Positions 48,923-57,334 of a stretch of DNA of 64,000 bases are shown in pieces. This stretch comes from Actinomadura flavalba DSM 45200 (GTDB lineage: Bacteria > Actinomycetota > Actinomycetes > Streptosporangiales > Streptosporangiaceae). A program made the position numbers and the translations under genes. A model generated the notes under the pieces. The model was not told the origin of the DNA, did not search any database, and saw nothing but the letters and a program-made list of their open reading frames with translations. The stretch is taken from contig NZ_KB894095.1 in the NCBI RefSeq assembly GCF_000374305.1, positions 248,001 through 312,000 of the forward strand, written 5' to 3'. Positions within the stretch are counted from its first letter, which is position 1. Each line of letters begins with the position of its first letter.

Positions 48923-48948
48923 AGTGCGGGGATATCGTGCGGGGATGA
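48811..48948 (+). CDS. Possible 45-aa ORF coupled to Cds1-like gene
   Basis: In a different frame from the overlapping gene, ATG 48811 opens 45 codons ([20 protein letters not shown] at the start) whose TGA overlaps the next ATG (ATGA, 48945-48948). Its composition (balanced Asp, Glu, Val, Trp) looks more protein-like than the frame it overlaps. There is no clear ribosome site. It may be a leader-type small protein or the displaced end of the upstream gene. Confidence 0.35.
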   Translation: MPLADPDVLVRAEPHGGGGWLAWPAAEKQDGGGSGEVKCGDIVRG

Positions 48949-50042
48949 CCCGAATCGTCGATCGTGGTGACCCGGCGCGGCGGGCGTGGGCCATCGAGGC
49001 CATCCGGAAGGTCGAGGCCGACGCCAACCGCAGCGCCGACACGCACCTGCACGTCTTCCCGCTGCCGGCCGACTGGGGCATCGACCTGTACCTCAAGGAC
49101 GAGTCGGTGCATCCCACCGGGTCGTTGAAGCACCGGCTGGCGCGGTCACTGTTCCTCTACGGGCTCGCGAACGGGTGGGTCCGGGCCGACACCGCGATCA
49201 TCGAGGCGTCCAGCGGGTCGACCGCCGTCAGCGAGGCGTACTTCGCGCGGCTGCTCGGGCTGCCGTTCGTCGCCGTGATGCCCGCGTCGACCAGCCCGGA
49301 GAAGATCGCGCTGATCGAGTTCTACGGGGGCCGCTGCCACCTCGTGTCCGACCCGGCGTCGATCTACGCCGAGTCGCACCGGCTCGCCGCCGAGTGCGGC
49401 GGCCACTTCATGGACCAGTTCACCTACGCCGAGCGCGCGACGGACTGGCGCGGCAACAACAACATCGCCGAGTCGATCTTCGAGCAGATGGCGCTGGAGC
49501 GGTTCCCGGAACCGTCCTGGATCGTCGTCGGCGCGGGCACCGGCGGCACGTCCGCGACGATCGGCCGCTACGTCCGCTACCGCCGCTTCGGCACCCGCGT
49601 CGCCGTCGTCGACCCGGAGGGCTCCGCGTTCTTCGACGCCTTCGCCCGCGACGACCGCGACGGCACCGCCCCCGGCTCCCGCATCGAGGGCATCGGCCGT
49701 CCCCGCGTGGAGCCGTCCTTCCTCCCGGCCGTCATCGACCGGATGATCCAGGTGCCCGACGCGGCGTCGGTCGCCGCCATGCGCTGGGCCGCCGACATCA
49801 CGGGCCTGGCCGTCGGCGGCTCCACCGGCACCAACCTGTGGGGCGCCGCGCTCCTGATCTCCGACATGCTCGCCCGCGGCGAACAGGGCAGCGTCGTCAC
49901 CCTCATCTGCGACGGCGCCGACCGCTACGCCCAGACGTACAACTCCGACACCTGGCTGACAGCCCGCAACCTGGACATCGAGCCCCACCGCAAGACCCTC
50001 GACACCTTCCTGCAATCCGGCACCATGCCCCTGGCCCTCTGA
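48945..50042 (+). CDS. cds1: PLP-dependent cysteine synthase-family enzyme, Cds1-like (L-cysteine desulfhydrase)
   Basis: The 365-aa enzyme is a fold-type II PLP protein: the Schiff-base Lys is in [12 protein letters not shown] near residue 54, a substrate loop [13 protein letters not shown] follows and the phosphate-binding glycine loop is [12 protein letters not shown] near 195. The N-terminus ([19 protein letters not shown]) and length match actinobacterial Cds1 (mycobacterial Rv3684), which releases H2S, ammonia and pyruvate from cysteine and supports redox balance. CysK and CysM lack this N-terminus. The gene is convergent with rseP across a repeat-containing gap. Confidence 0.88.
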   Translation: MTRIVDRGDPARRAWAIEAIRKVEADANRSADTHLHVFPLPADWGIDLYLKDESVHPTGSLKHRLARSLFLYGLANGWVRADTAIIEASSGSTAVSEAYFARLLGLPFVAVMPASTSPEKIALIEFYGGRCHLVSDPASIYAESHRLAAECGGHFMDQFTYAERATDWRGNNNIAESIFEQMALERFPEPSWIVVGAGTGGTSATIGRYVRYRRFGTRVAVVDPEGSAFFDAFARDDRDGTAPGSRIEGIGRPRVEPSFLPAVIDRMIQVPDAASVAAMRWAADITGLAVGGSTGTNLWGAALLISDMLARGEQGSVVTLICDGADRYAQTYNSDTWLTARNLDIEPHRKTLDTFLQSGTMPLAL

Positions 50043-50128
50043 CCCGCCCCTCCCCCACGCGGCAACGAGCCCACACACGTCGCCGCTCCGGCTGGTCGGG
50101 TGGTTCCGGGCGCGGGTGCGACCGTCGC

Positions 50129-50330
50129 GGGGCGTTCGCGTGCGTGCGGGGCGCTCGGTGTTTGATCTCGACGTCGCCATCCCCGTGAAGGGGCGTTCGC
50201 GTACGTGCGGGGTGCTCGGTGTTCGACGTCGACAGGGCCGGGGTCGGGGTCGGGGTGTTTGCGTGCGGGGTGCTCATCGACGACGTCCGCCGACCCCTCA
50301 CCGGGGGCGTTCGCGTGTGTGCGGGGTTAG
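50129..50330. repeat. Four imperfect ~30-35-bp intergenic repeats
   Basis: Units starting GGGGCGTTCGCGT and continuing GTGCGGGGTGCTCGG occur at 50129-50163, 50190-50224, 50249-50284 (partial, diverged) and 50304-50330, the last overlapping the rseP stop. Between them lie GACGTCGAC-type palindromes. They are all in the same orientation and fill the convergent gap between cds1 and rseP. No gene or terminator hairpin is otherwise obvious there. Confidence 0.65.
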
Positions 50331-51631
50331 CCGGAGAGGCGGATGGGGTTGATGATGTCGGCGTAGATGAGGAGGCCGCCCATGACGATGAGGAACATCG
50401 CCATGACGTAGGTGACGGGGAGGGCCTTCGCGACGTCCACGGGGCCGGGGTCGGGGCGGCCGCGGAGGCGGGCGAGGAACTTCTTGATCGCTTCGAGGAT
50501 GGCGCCCGCCATGTGGCCGCCGTCGAGCGGCAGCAGGGGCACCAGGTTGAACAGGCCGATGGCCAGGTTCACCGAGGCGACCATCATCAGGAAGAAGTAG
50601 ATCTTCTGCTTGGCGGGCTGCTCGGACGTCGCGATGTCGCCGCCGATGCGGCCGACGCCGACGACGCCGACCGGGCCCTCAAGATCGCGTTCGGCGCCCA
50701 TGAACGCCGCGTTCCACACGCCGACCATCTTCTCGGGGAGCCGCAGCAGCGCCGTCGCCGAACGGACCGTCACGTCGCCGACGAAGCCGGCGACCTCGCC
50801 GGGCGACTGCCGGTCGTTGACGACCGGCGCCACCGGGGAGATGCCGAGGAAGCCCGTCTCGACGGTCTTGCCGGGGTCCTTCAGGTCGGGCATCCGGGAC
50901 TTGATGATCGGCGCCTGGACGGTGAACTCCTGCCCGGAACGGCGCAGCGTGAGCGTCGCCGTCTTGTCGGCGGAGTCGCGGATGAGGCGCTGGAGCGCGG
51001 CGTACTCGGTGACCGGCTGCCCGTTGAACGCGACGATCGTGTCGCCCGGGAGCAGACCGGCCTTCGCGGCGGGGGTCGGCGGAGCGTCGGCGGGGCACGT
51101 CTTCACATCGGTGTCACCGGTGACGACGCACTTGGAGACGGTCGCGATGGTCGGGACGGGCGCCGACGTCGGCGTCCCGATCGCCATCAGGGCGATCGCG
51201 AAGAAGACGACGGCGAGGACGAGGTTCATCGCCGGGCCCGCGAACATGATCAGCAGTTTCTGCCACCACGCCCGGTTGTAGAATACGCGGTTCTCGTCAC
51301 CGGGACGGACCTCCTCCAGCGCGGCGCCGCGCGCCGACTCGATGAGCCCCTGCCACGGCCCGGTGCTGAGCCGCCGGACCTGACCGGGCGCGTCGGTGCG
51401 GCGCGGCGGCAGCATCCCGATCATGCGGATGTAGCCGCCGAGCGGAATCCACTTGACGCCGTACTCGGTCTCGCCCCGGTGCCGCGACCACAGCGTCGGC
51501 CCGAACCCGACCATGTACTGCGTGACGCGCACGCCGAAACGCTTGGCGAACGCCAGGTGCCCCAGCTCGTGCAGCGCGATCGACGCCATCAACCCGAAGA
51601 ACAGGATGAGGACCCCCGCCAGCCACCCCAT
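50327..51631 (-). CDS. rseP: Site-2 protease RseP/Rip1 (RIP metalloprotease)
   Basis: The 434-aa membrane protease has its zinc site HELGH at residues 21-25 in the first helix, a central PDZ domain (about 125-220; LLPGDTIVAFNGQPV), the LDG motif (PLLPLDGGHMAGA, near 370) supplying the third ligand, and four membrane spans. Such enzymes cut anti-sigma factors and other proteins inside the membrane; mycobacterial Rip1 controls several sigma pathways. In many actinomycetes the gene lies between dxr and ispG; here neither neighbour is present. GGAGGG lies upstream of ATG 51631. Confidence 0.96.
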   Translation of the reverse strand: MGWLAGVLILFFGLMASIALHELGHLAFAKRFGVRVTQYMVGFGPTLWSRHRGETEYGVKWIPLGGYIRMIGMLPPRRTDAPGQVRRLSTGPWQGLIESARGAALEEVRPGDENRVFYNRAWWQKLLIMFAGPAMNLVLAVVFFAIALMAIGTPTSAPVPTIATVSKCVVTGDTDVKTCPADAPPTPAAKAGLLPGDTIVAFNGQPVTEYAALQRLIRDSADKTATLTLRRSGQEFTVQAPIIKSRMPDLKDPGKTVETGFLGISPVAPVVNDRQSPGEVAGFVGDVTVRSATALLRLPEKMVGVWNAAFMGAERDLEGPVGVVGVGRIGGDIATSEQPAKQKIYFFLMMVASVNLAIGLFNLVPLLPLDGGHMAGAILEAIKKFLARLRGRPDPGPVDVAKALPVTYVMAMFLIVMGGLLIYADIINPIRLSG

Positions 51632-52278
51632 GTCGCCCGCCCTCCGTGATCCCCGACGAAACCGTCTCAGCGTACGTCATGCCCGACACGCCGCCCCGAC
51701 CGTGACCCCACGCCCGATCCGACCCGCCGCCCACGACGAACGACCAACATCATGCGCCCCCACGCCCCCGGACGCGAACCACTCCACGAACCTGTGGACA
51801 ACTTTCTCACCAGGCTCAGAGACAGCCTGAACAAGGGGGTCGCGCCTAGGCACGCTCGCCCGGCTCGCCACCGGTCTCGGTCGCCCGACCGCCCCTGGGG
51901 GGTCGGGCCGTGTCACGCCGGGCGGGCGCGGTGCGGGCGTGAGTCTCGATCGGGCTGTGGGTCGCGCGATGCGGCTGGTGGTCTTCTGGGCGGCGATGGG
52001 GTGTTCTCTACGTTCTCGCCGGGTCGTGTTGTGGTGGCCGGGCGCGCGTTTCACCGGCGCTGGACCAGGCCGTGTCGCTGTGTTCTTTCGCCGGGAGTCA
52101 GCTCGGTCCGAGGTGTCTGGGGCGCTGCGGAACGCGCTGTAACCGGCGTAGGATGAGCACGGATTTAAGCCTTGGTTTCAGCGACACGCCGGGGTTGGCA
52201 ACACGACCGGAGGCTCGCTGAAGATCTCTTCGAAAACCCGGGGGTTCACGGTTGGCCGACCTGCGGCTTTACTGTGGG
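51632..52278. other. Gene-free region upstream of CRISPR, with probable leader
   Basis: Nearly 650 bases have no convincing gene; open frames on both strands show Arg/Pro-rich shadow translation and no ribosome sites. Bases 52140-52278 directly precede the first CRISPR repeat and include a less GC-rich stretch (GGATTTAAGCCTTGGTTTC, 52160-52178), so they probably contain the array leader and promoter. CCTGTGGACAACT at 51791-51803 recurs at 52759-52771 on the other side of the array. Confidence 0.5.
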
Positions 52279-52637
52279 GTCCCCATCGCCCCTACGAGGG
52301 GTCGCAACTACGTTACCGCCGGAATGCGCCCGCGAGGCGCAACCTGTCCCCATCGCCCCTACGAGGGGTCGCAACCTCGTGAGGTGTTCGCCCAGGATCG
52401 CGTGCGTCTCCGTCCCCATCGCCCCTACGAGGGGTCGCAACGCGGGGATCGGGCGGACCGGCCGCGCGACCCAGCGGTCCCCATCGCCCCTACGAGGGGT
52501 CGCAACCGCCGTGGGCAGGGCGCATGGCGTGCGGGTCGATGTCCCCATCGCCCCTACAAGGGGTCGCAACAGCTTGGGCGGGGGCCGCGCTGGCGCGGCG
52601 CGCACCCGTCCCCATCGCCCCTACGAGGGGTCGCGAT
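52279..52637 (+). CRISPR. CRISPR array, six 30-bp repeats, five spacers, no cas genes
   Basis: Repeats lie at 52279-52308, 52346-52375, 52412-52441, 52477-52506, 52541-52570 and 52608-52637. Each begins GTCCCCATCG, contains the hairpin CCCCT-ACG-AGGGG and ends GTCGCAAC, a plausible 8-base crRNA handle. Spacers are 37, 36, 35, 34 and 37 bases and share no similarity. Repeat 5 has one change (A at 52558); repeat 6 is degenerate at its last bases (GAT for AAC), marking it as the distal end and fixing plus-strand transcription from the left. No cas1, cas2 or effector gene is within at least 30 kb on either side, so the array must use Cas proteins encoded elsewhere or be inactive. Confidence 0.96.
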
Positions 52638-52934
52638 GCCTGCGCTGCCCGCGATAGGTGACGGGGGCGTGCGCCGCTGCGGGGTTCGCAAGCTCTCTGG
52701 GGACCCCCTTGATTCGATTTTCTCGTGTTGGTGTCTCGCGGGTGGGCGGTGGCCGTGGCCTGTGGACAACTCTTCTCGCCGTGTCCGGTGGGGTCGTCGC
52801 GTACGGCGGGCGGTTTTTGCGTTCGGCGGGGGGCGTTGTGCTCGGCGGAGGGTCGTTGTGCTCGGCGGGAGGGTTGTTGTGTTCGGTGGGCGATGGCTGG
52901 GGCTGGGGGTGTGTTGGTGGTTCGCTGGGGTGGG
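52638..52934. other. Gene-free region with short tandem repeats
   Basis: About 300 bases after the array hold no supported gene. Bases 52816-52896 contain about four imperfect copies of a 20-22-bp unit (core TTGTGCTCGGCGG). CCTGTGGACAACT at 52759-52771 copies a sequence left of the array and includes a Streptomyces-type DnaA box (TGTGGACAA). No function can be assigned. Confidence 0.45.
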
Positions 52935-53687
52935 TCAGGTGAGGAAGCCTCTTAGTAGGGATGCTGTGGCTTCCAGGTGTTCTGTTACGGCTTTGCGGGC
53001 GGCTTCTGGGTCGCCCAGGAGGATGGCGTCGAGGATGGCGGCGTGCTGGGTGGCGGCGTGGGCGATGTTGGCGCGGAAGAGGGGGATGGCGTTGAGGAGG
53101 TCGGTGACGCGGAGGCGGGCGTCGGCGCAGGTCTCGGCCAGGAGGCGGGAGCCCGTCAGTTCGGCGATCGTCAGGTGGAAGACGGTGTCGAGGCGGCGGT
53201 AGTCGTCGGGGCCCGCCGCGTTCAACTCCGCTAGGCGCGTGCGCAGCAGGGTGCGCTGGTCGGACGTGAGGCTCAGGCCCGCGAGCACCTGCGCGGCGCC
53301 CGTCTCGACCGCCATCCGGTAGGTGAGCGTGTCGGCGAGGCGGTCGCCCATGTCCTCGACGGCGCGGCGCAGGTCGGCCGGACGGGGGCGCGGGCGCCGG
53401 TACGTCACGAACGTCCCCCCGGCGCGGCCCCGCCGCGACTCCACGTACCCCTCCTCCTGGAGGGCGTGGATCGCCTCGCGCAGTGTGACGCGCCCGATGC
53501 CGAGCAGCGGCGCGAGTTCGCGTTCGGGGGGCAGCCGGTCGCCGTGGTCGAGCACCCCGAGCTTGATCGCCTGGAGCAGCCGTTCGACGGTCTCCTCGAA
53601 CGCGTTGCCGGACCGGACGGGCCGGAACACCGCCGCCGCCGTCACCCCGGCGGGACCGGGCAGCGGGACTGGGCCGTCGGTGCGCAT
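52935..53687 (-). CDS. GntR-family regulator, FadR subfamily
   Basis: The 250-aa protein has a winged helix-turn-helix at about residues 30-95 (LGVLDHGDRLPPERELAPLL, then IGRVTLREAIHALQEEGYVE), the hallmark of GntR proteins, and an FCD effector domain of six to seven helices (about 110-245). Its metal-binding pattern appears as D in RRLDTVFHLTIAE, H in that helix, and later His in ATQHAAILDAI and VTEHLEA. FadR-type regulators sense small carboxylic acids. GAGGA lies 5 bases before ATG 53687. No catabolic operon is directly adjacent, so the target is unclear. Confidence 0.92.
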   Translation of the reverse strand: MRTDGPVPLPGPAGVTAAAVFRPVRSGNAFEETVERLLQAIKLGVLDHGDRLPPERELAPLLGIGRVTLREAIHALQEEGYVESRRGRAGGTFVTYRRPRPRPADLRRAVEDMGDRLADTLTYRMAVETGAAQVLAGLSLTSDQRTLLRTRLAELNAAGPDDYRRLDTVFHLTIAELTGSRLLAETCADARLRVTDLLNAIPLFRANIAHAATQHAAILDAILLGDPEAARKAVTEHLEATASLLRGFLT

Positions 53688-53898
53688 GTCCGTCCTCGTT
53701 GCAGGGGCCGGGCGGGACTGCTCGGGCCCACGCTACAGGGCGCCGGAACACCGCATCGGGACGGAACGGTCCCGTCACGGACGGGCCGGATGTGCGGTCG
53801 AGTGCTAAGGACGGTGCCCGTCTTGTGCGGACAGAGCAATACCGCCGAACCCCGCCCAAGCCGCATCATGTCGCTTCCCGCCCCTCGGAGAGGCCATC

Positions 53899-54210
53899 AT
53901 GATGCGCATCACACCGGCTCTGGCCGTGCTGACCCTCGCCCTCGCCCTCACGGCCTGTGGCGGTGGCGACGACGGCGCCACCAAGGCGCCGCCGTCCGCC
54001 CCGGGCGCCGCCCCGTCGCAGCCGACGGGTACGGCGACGGCCGGTGGCCAGCGCGCCTCGGAGCGCTTCAACGCGTGCATGCGCGACAAGGGCATCGTGC
54101 TGCCCACGCCCGGCGCCACCAACAGCGCGCGGCCCGCGACGGAGAAGGTCGAGAAGGCGCTCCGCGAGTGCGTCGTCGAGATGTCCAAGTCGCCGGCTCC
54201 GGCGAACTGA
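53899..54210 (+). CDS. Small lipoprotein, unknown function
   Basis: ATG 53899 has GGAGAGG 5 bases upstream. The 103-aa protein has a lipoprotein signal with lipobox LTAC (Cys 20), a Gly/Ala/Pro/Thr linker and a short outer domain with two Cys (FNACMRDKGIVLP and LRECVVEM) that may form a disulfide. The pattern C-M-R-x-K-G is common in actinomycete lipoproteins of unknown role. Its end is 34 bases before the glycine riboswitch. Confidence 0.82.
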   Translation: MMRITPALAVLTLALALTACGGGDDGATKAPPSAPGAAPSQPTGTATAGGQRASERFNACMRDKGIVLPTPGATNSARPATEKVEKALRECVVEMSKSPAPAN

Positions 54211-54244
54211 CGGCCGCTGCTACCCTTTCGGGCAGCCGATCACC

Positions 54245-54425
54245 CCGTGCGGGAGAGCGCCCCGGCCGCCAGCCGGGGCCGCCGAAGGAGCAACTCCTCC
54301 CCGGAACCTCTCAGGCCCACGGACCGCACGGGGGAGGCGACCTCTGGAAAGCGGGGACCGCATGTCCCCCGCCGAAGGTGAAAGTCCGCAGCGCGGGCGA
54401 AACTCTCAGGCGCCGATGACAGAGG
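54245..54425 (+). promoter_or_regulatory. Tandem glycine riboswitch controlling gcvT operon
   Basis: Two aptamers are visible. Aptamer 1 (54245-54331) is closed by CCGTGCG pairing with CGCACGG and contains GGAGAGC, GCCGAAGGAGCAA and ACCTCTCAGGC. Aptamer 2 (54341-54425) is closed by CCTCTG pairing with CAGAGG and contains GCCGAAGGTGAAA and AACTCTCAGGCGC. These conserved blocks are the glycine-aptamer signature, and the gene downstream is gcvT. Glycine binding normally turns on expression of the cleavage system. A small hairpin GCTGC...GCAGC precedes aptamer 1 (54216-54237). Confidence 0.93.
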
Positions 54426-54500
54426 GGGAGGCACCGACACGCCACGTGCGCGGGTGGGATCATGGTTCCCACGTGCGCCCGCGACGAAGGAGCCGCCCCC

Positions 54501-55595
54501 ATGCCCGCCGAGACCACCGCGAAGAAGACGCCCCTGCACGACGTGCACGTCGAGCTGGACGCGAACCTGGTCGATTTCGCCGGTTATCTGATGCCGCTGC
54601 GGTACCGGAGCGAGACGGCCGAGCACCGCGCCGTCCGCACCGAGGCCGGGCTGTTCGACCTGTCCCACATGGGCGAGATCTTCGTCACCGGTGAGCGGGC
54701 GGGCGAGGCCGTCGACTTCGCCCTGGTCGGCAACCTGTCGCCGATGGCGGTCGGTAAAGCCCGGTACACGATGATCTGCGCGCCGGACGGCGGCGTCCTG
54801 GACGACCTGATCGTCTACCGGCTCGCCGCCGACACGTTCCTGGTGGTGGCGAACGCCGCGAACGTCGCGGTGGTGCGCGAGGCGCTGGTCGAGCGCGCCG
54901 AGGGGTTCGGCGTCTCGGTGGACGACCGTTCCGCCGAGTACGGCCTGATCGCGCTCCAGGGCCCGCTGGCGCAGGGCATCCTCGAACGGTTCACCGACGC
55001 GCCCCTGGCCGACCTCAAGTACTACGCGATCCTCGCCGCCCGCGTCGCGGACGTGGACGCGCTCGTCGCCCGCACCGGCTACACCGGCGAGGACGGCTTC
55101 GAGCTGTTCGTCGCCGCCGACGACGCGGTCGCGCTGTGGCGCCGCCTCGCCGCCGTCGAGGGCGTGACCCCGGCGGGCCTGGCCGCCCGCGACTCGCTCC
55201 GCCTGGAGGCGGGCATGCCGCTGTACGGCAACGAGCTGACGCTGGAGACCACCCCGTTCGAGGCGGGCCTCGGCCGGGTCGTCAAACTGGACAAGTCCGT
55301 CGACTTCGTCGGCAAGTCCGCACTCGCGGCGCAGGCGCAGACTCCCGCAGGCCGTAGGCTCGTGGGACTGGTCGCCCGTGGCCGGCGCGCGCCCCGCAAG
55401 GGGTACGAGGTCGTCGACGCCGACGGCACTCCGTGCGGCGTCGTGACCAGCGGCGCCCCGTCGCCGACACTGGGCAAGCCGATCGCGATGGCCTACCTGG
55501 ACAGCGGCGCCGCCGAGACGGACCTGGCCGTGGACGTCCGTGGCCGCCGTGAGCCGGTCGACCTGGTCGGCCTGCCGTTCTACCAGCGTTCCTAA
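54501..55595 (+). CDS. gcvT: Glycine cleavage system T protein (aminomethyltransferase)
   Basis: ATG 54501 has AAGGAG 8 bases upstream. The 364-aa protein has the GcvT landmarks: FAGYLMPLRY near the start, RTEAGLFDLSHMGE, YTGEDGFELFV and AARDSLRLEAGMPLYGNEL, with the folate-contacting Asp and Arg. It transfers the aminomethyl group from lipoyl-GcvH to tetrahydrofolate, giving methylene-THF and ammonia. It is under the glycine riboswitch and leads gcvT-gcvH-glyA. The length is normal. Confidence 0.97.
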   Translation: MPAETTAKKTPLHDVHVELDANLVDFAGYLMPLRYRSETAEHRAVRTEAGLFDLSHMGEIFVTGERAGEAVDFALVGNLSPMAVGKARYTMICAPDGGVLDDLIVYRLAADTFLVVANAANVAVVREALVERAEGFGVSVDDRSAEYGLIALQGPLAQGILERFTDAPLADLKYYAILAARVADVDALVARTGYTGEDGFELFVAADDAVALWRRLAAVEGVTPAGLAARDSLRLEAGMPLYGNELTLETTPFEAGLGRVVKLDKSVDFVGKSALAAQAQTPAGRRLVGLVARGRRAPRKGYEVVDADGTPCGVVTSGAPSPTLGKPIAMAYLDSGAAETDLAVDVRGRREPVDLVGLPFYQRS

Positions 55596-55615
55596 AGCAG
55601 AGAGAGATCACGATC

Positions 55616-56005
55616 GTGAGCGTTCCGGAGCAGCTCCGCTACAGCGAAGAACACGAGTGGGTCGCGGGCCTGGACGGTGAGGACGGCGTCGTCACCGTCG
55701 GCATCACCGCGCACGCCGCCGACGCCCTGGGCGAGATCGTCTTCCTTGAACTCCAGTTCGGCGAGGGCGACCAGGCCGAGGCCGGGGAGCCGTGCGGCGA
55801 GGTCGAGTCGACCAAGTCCGTGAGCGAGCTGTTCTCCCCCGTCAGCGGCGAGGTCACGGCGATCAACCACGCCGTCATCGACGAGCCGAAGGTGATCAAC
55901 GACGATCCGTACGGCGAAGGCTGGATCTTCAAGGTCCGCATCACCGACGAGCCGGGCGACCTGCTCGACTCGACCGCGTACGCCAAGCTGATCGAGGGGA
56001 ACTGA
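55616..56005 (+). CDS. gcvH: Glycine cleavage system H protein
   Basis: The 129-aa lipoyl carrier starts at GTG 55616, 20 bases after gcvT. The lipoylated Lys lies in [13 protein letters not shown] near residue 63, with the flanking YSEEHEWV and [18 protein letters not shown] typical of GcvH. It shuttles the aminomethyl intermediate from GcvP to GcvT. GcvP is not in the operon and must be encoded elsewhere, as is common in actinomycetes. Confidence 0.98.
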   Translation: MSVPEQLRYSEEHEWVAGLDGEDGVVTVGITAHAADALGEIVFLELQFGEGDQAEAGEPCGEVESTKSVSELFSPVSGEVTAINHAVIDEPKVINDDPYGEGWIFKVRITDEPGDLLDSTAYAKLIEGN

Positions 56006-56009
56006 CAAC

Positions 56010-57266
56010 GTGCGTCTCTACGACTCGCTGGCCGAGGCCGACCCGGAGGTCGCGGCGGCCGTCGCCGACGAGCTGAAGCGCCAGCAGACGACGCTGGAGA
56101 TGATCGCGTCGGAGAACTTCGCGCCGAGCGCGGTGCTGGAGGCCCAGGGGTCGGTCCTCACGAACAAGTACGCCGAGGGCTACCCGGGCAAGCGGTACTA
56201 CGGCGGCTGCGAGTTCGTGGACGTCACCGAGCAGCTCGCGATCGACCGCGCCAAGGCGCTGTTCGGCGCCGAGCACGCGAACGTGCAGCCGCACTCGGGC
56301 GCGCAGGCGAACACGGCGGTGTACTTCGCGCTGCTCCAGCACGGTGACACGATCCTCGGCCTCGACCTGGCGCACGGCGGGCACCTGACGCACGGGATGC
56401 GGCTGAACTACTCGGGCAAGACTCTGAACGTGGTGCCCTACCACGTGCGCGCCGGGGACGGCCTGGTCGACATGGACGAGGTCGCGGCGCTGGCGGCCGA
56501 GCACCGCCCGAAGATGATCGTGGCGGGCTGGTCGGCGTACCCCCGGCAGCTCGACTTCGCGCGGTTCCGCGAGATCGCGGACTCGGTGGACGCGCTGCTC
56601 ATGGTCGACATGGCGCACTTCGCCGGGCTGGTGGCGGCGGGGCTGCACCCGTCGCCGGTGCCGCACGCCGACATCGTCACGACGACGACGCACAAGACGC
56701 TCGGCGGCCCGCGCGGCGGCCTGATCCTGGCGAAGGAGGAGTACGGCAAGAAGATCAACTCGGCCGTGTTCCCCGGGATGCAGGGCGGCCCGCTGGAGCA
56801 CGTGATCGCGGCGAAGGCGGTCGCGCTGAAGTTCGCCGCGACCGACGCCTTCAAGGACCGGCAGCGCCGGACGATCGAGGGCGCGCGGGCGCTGGCCGAG
56901 CGGCTGCTCGCCGACGACTCGGCGAAGGCGGGCGTGAAGGTGCTGACGGGCGGCACGGACGTGCATCTCGTCCTGGTCGACCTGGTCGACTCGGAGCTGA
57001 CGGGCCGCGACGCCGAGGACCGCCTGCACGAGGTCGGCATCACGGTGAACCGCAACGCGGTCCCGAACGACCCGCGTCCGCCGATGGTGACGTCGGGGCT
57101 GCGGATCGGCACGCCGGCGCTGGCGACGCGCGGGTTCCAGGCCGAGGACTTCGCCGAGGTCGCGGACGTGATCGCGCTGGCGCTTCAGCCGTCGTTCGAC
57201 AAGGACGCGCTGGCGGCGCGGGTGCGGGCGCTGGCCGACAGGCACCCGCTGTATCCGGACCTGTAA
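56010..57266 (+). CDS. glyA: Serine hydroxymethyltransferase
   Basis: The 418-aa PLP enzyme starts at GTG 56010, 4 bases after gcvH. It has [29 protein letters not shown] and the PLP-lysine motif [14 protein letters not shown] near residue 228. It interconverts serine and glycine with methylene-THF. Placing it behind gcvT and gcvH lets methylene-THF from glycine cleavage combine with a second glycine to give serine. A hairpin (57279-57304) follows. Confidence 0.98.
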   Translation: MRLYDSLAEADPEVAAAVADELKRQQTTLEMIASENFAPSAVLEAQGSVLTNKYAEGYPGKRYYGGCEFVDVTEQLAIDRAKALFGAEHANVQPHSGAQANTAVYFALLQHGDTILGLDLAHGGHLTHGMRLNYSGKTLNVVPYHVRAGDGLVDMDEVAALAAEHRPKMIVAGWSAYPRQLDFARFREIADSVDALLMVDMAHFAGLVAAGLHPSPVPHADIVTTTTHKTLGGPRGGLILAKEEYGKKINSAVFPGMQGGPLEHVIAAKAVALKFAATDAFKDRQRRTIEGARALAERLLADDSAKAGVKVLTGGTDVHLVLVDLVDSELTGRDAEDRLHEVGITVNRNAVPNDPRPPMVTSGLRIGTPALATRGFQAEDFAEVADVIALALQPSFDKDALAARVRALADRHPLYPDL

Positions 57267-57278
57267 GACCCGGTTCGT

Positions 57279-57304
57279 CCCCCGCGCGCTCCGGCGCGCG
57301 GGGG
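57279..57304 (+). terminator. Hairpin, 11-bp stem, 4-base loop, after glyA
   Basis: CCCCCGCGCGC (57279-57289) pairs with 57294-57304 around TCCG. It could end or attenuate the gcvT-gcvH-glyA transcript before sdaA, which starts 31 bases later. Confidence 0.7.
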
Positions 57305-57334
57305 CGCCGGTCCCCCACGACGGAGTGGTGTGCG

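Noticed and set aside
51677..52156. Possible genes (125-134 codons) upstream of the CRISPR array
   Set aside because: Arg/Pro-rich shadow translations without ribosome sites; no similarity to Cas proteins.
52246..52605. Open frames running through the CRISPR array with repeated RPLVGAMGT
   Set aside because: The peptide repeats are only translation of the CRISPR repeats; variable spacers and 30-bp repeats explain the pattern.
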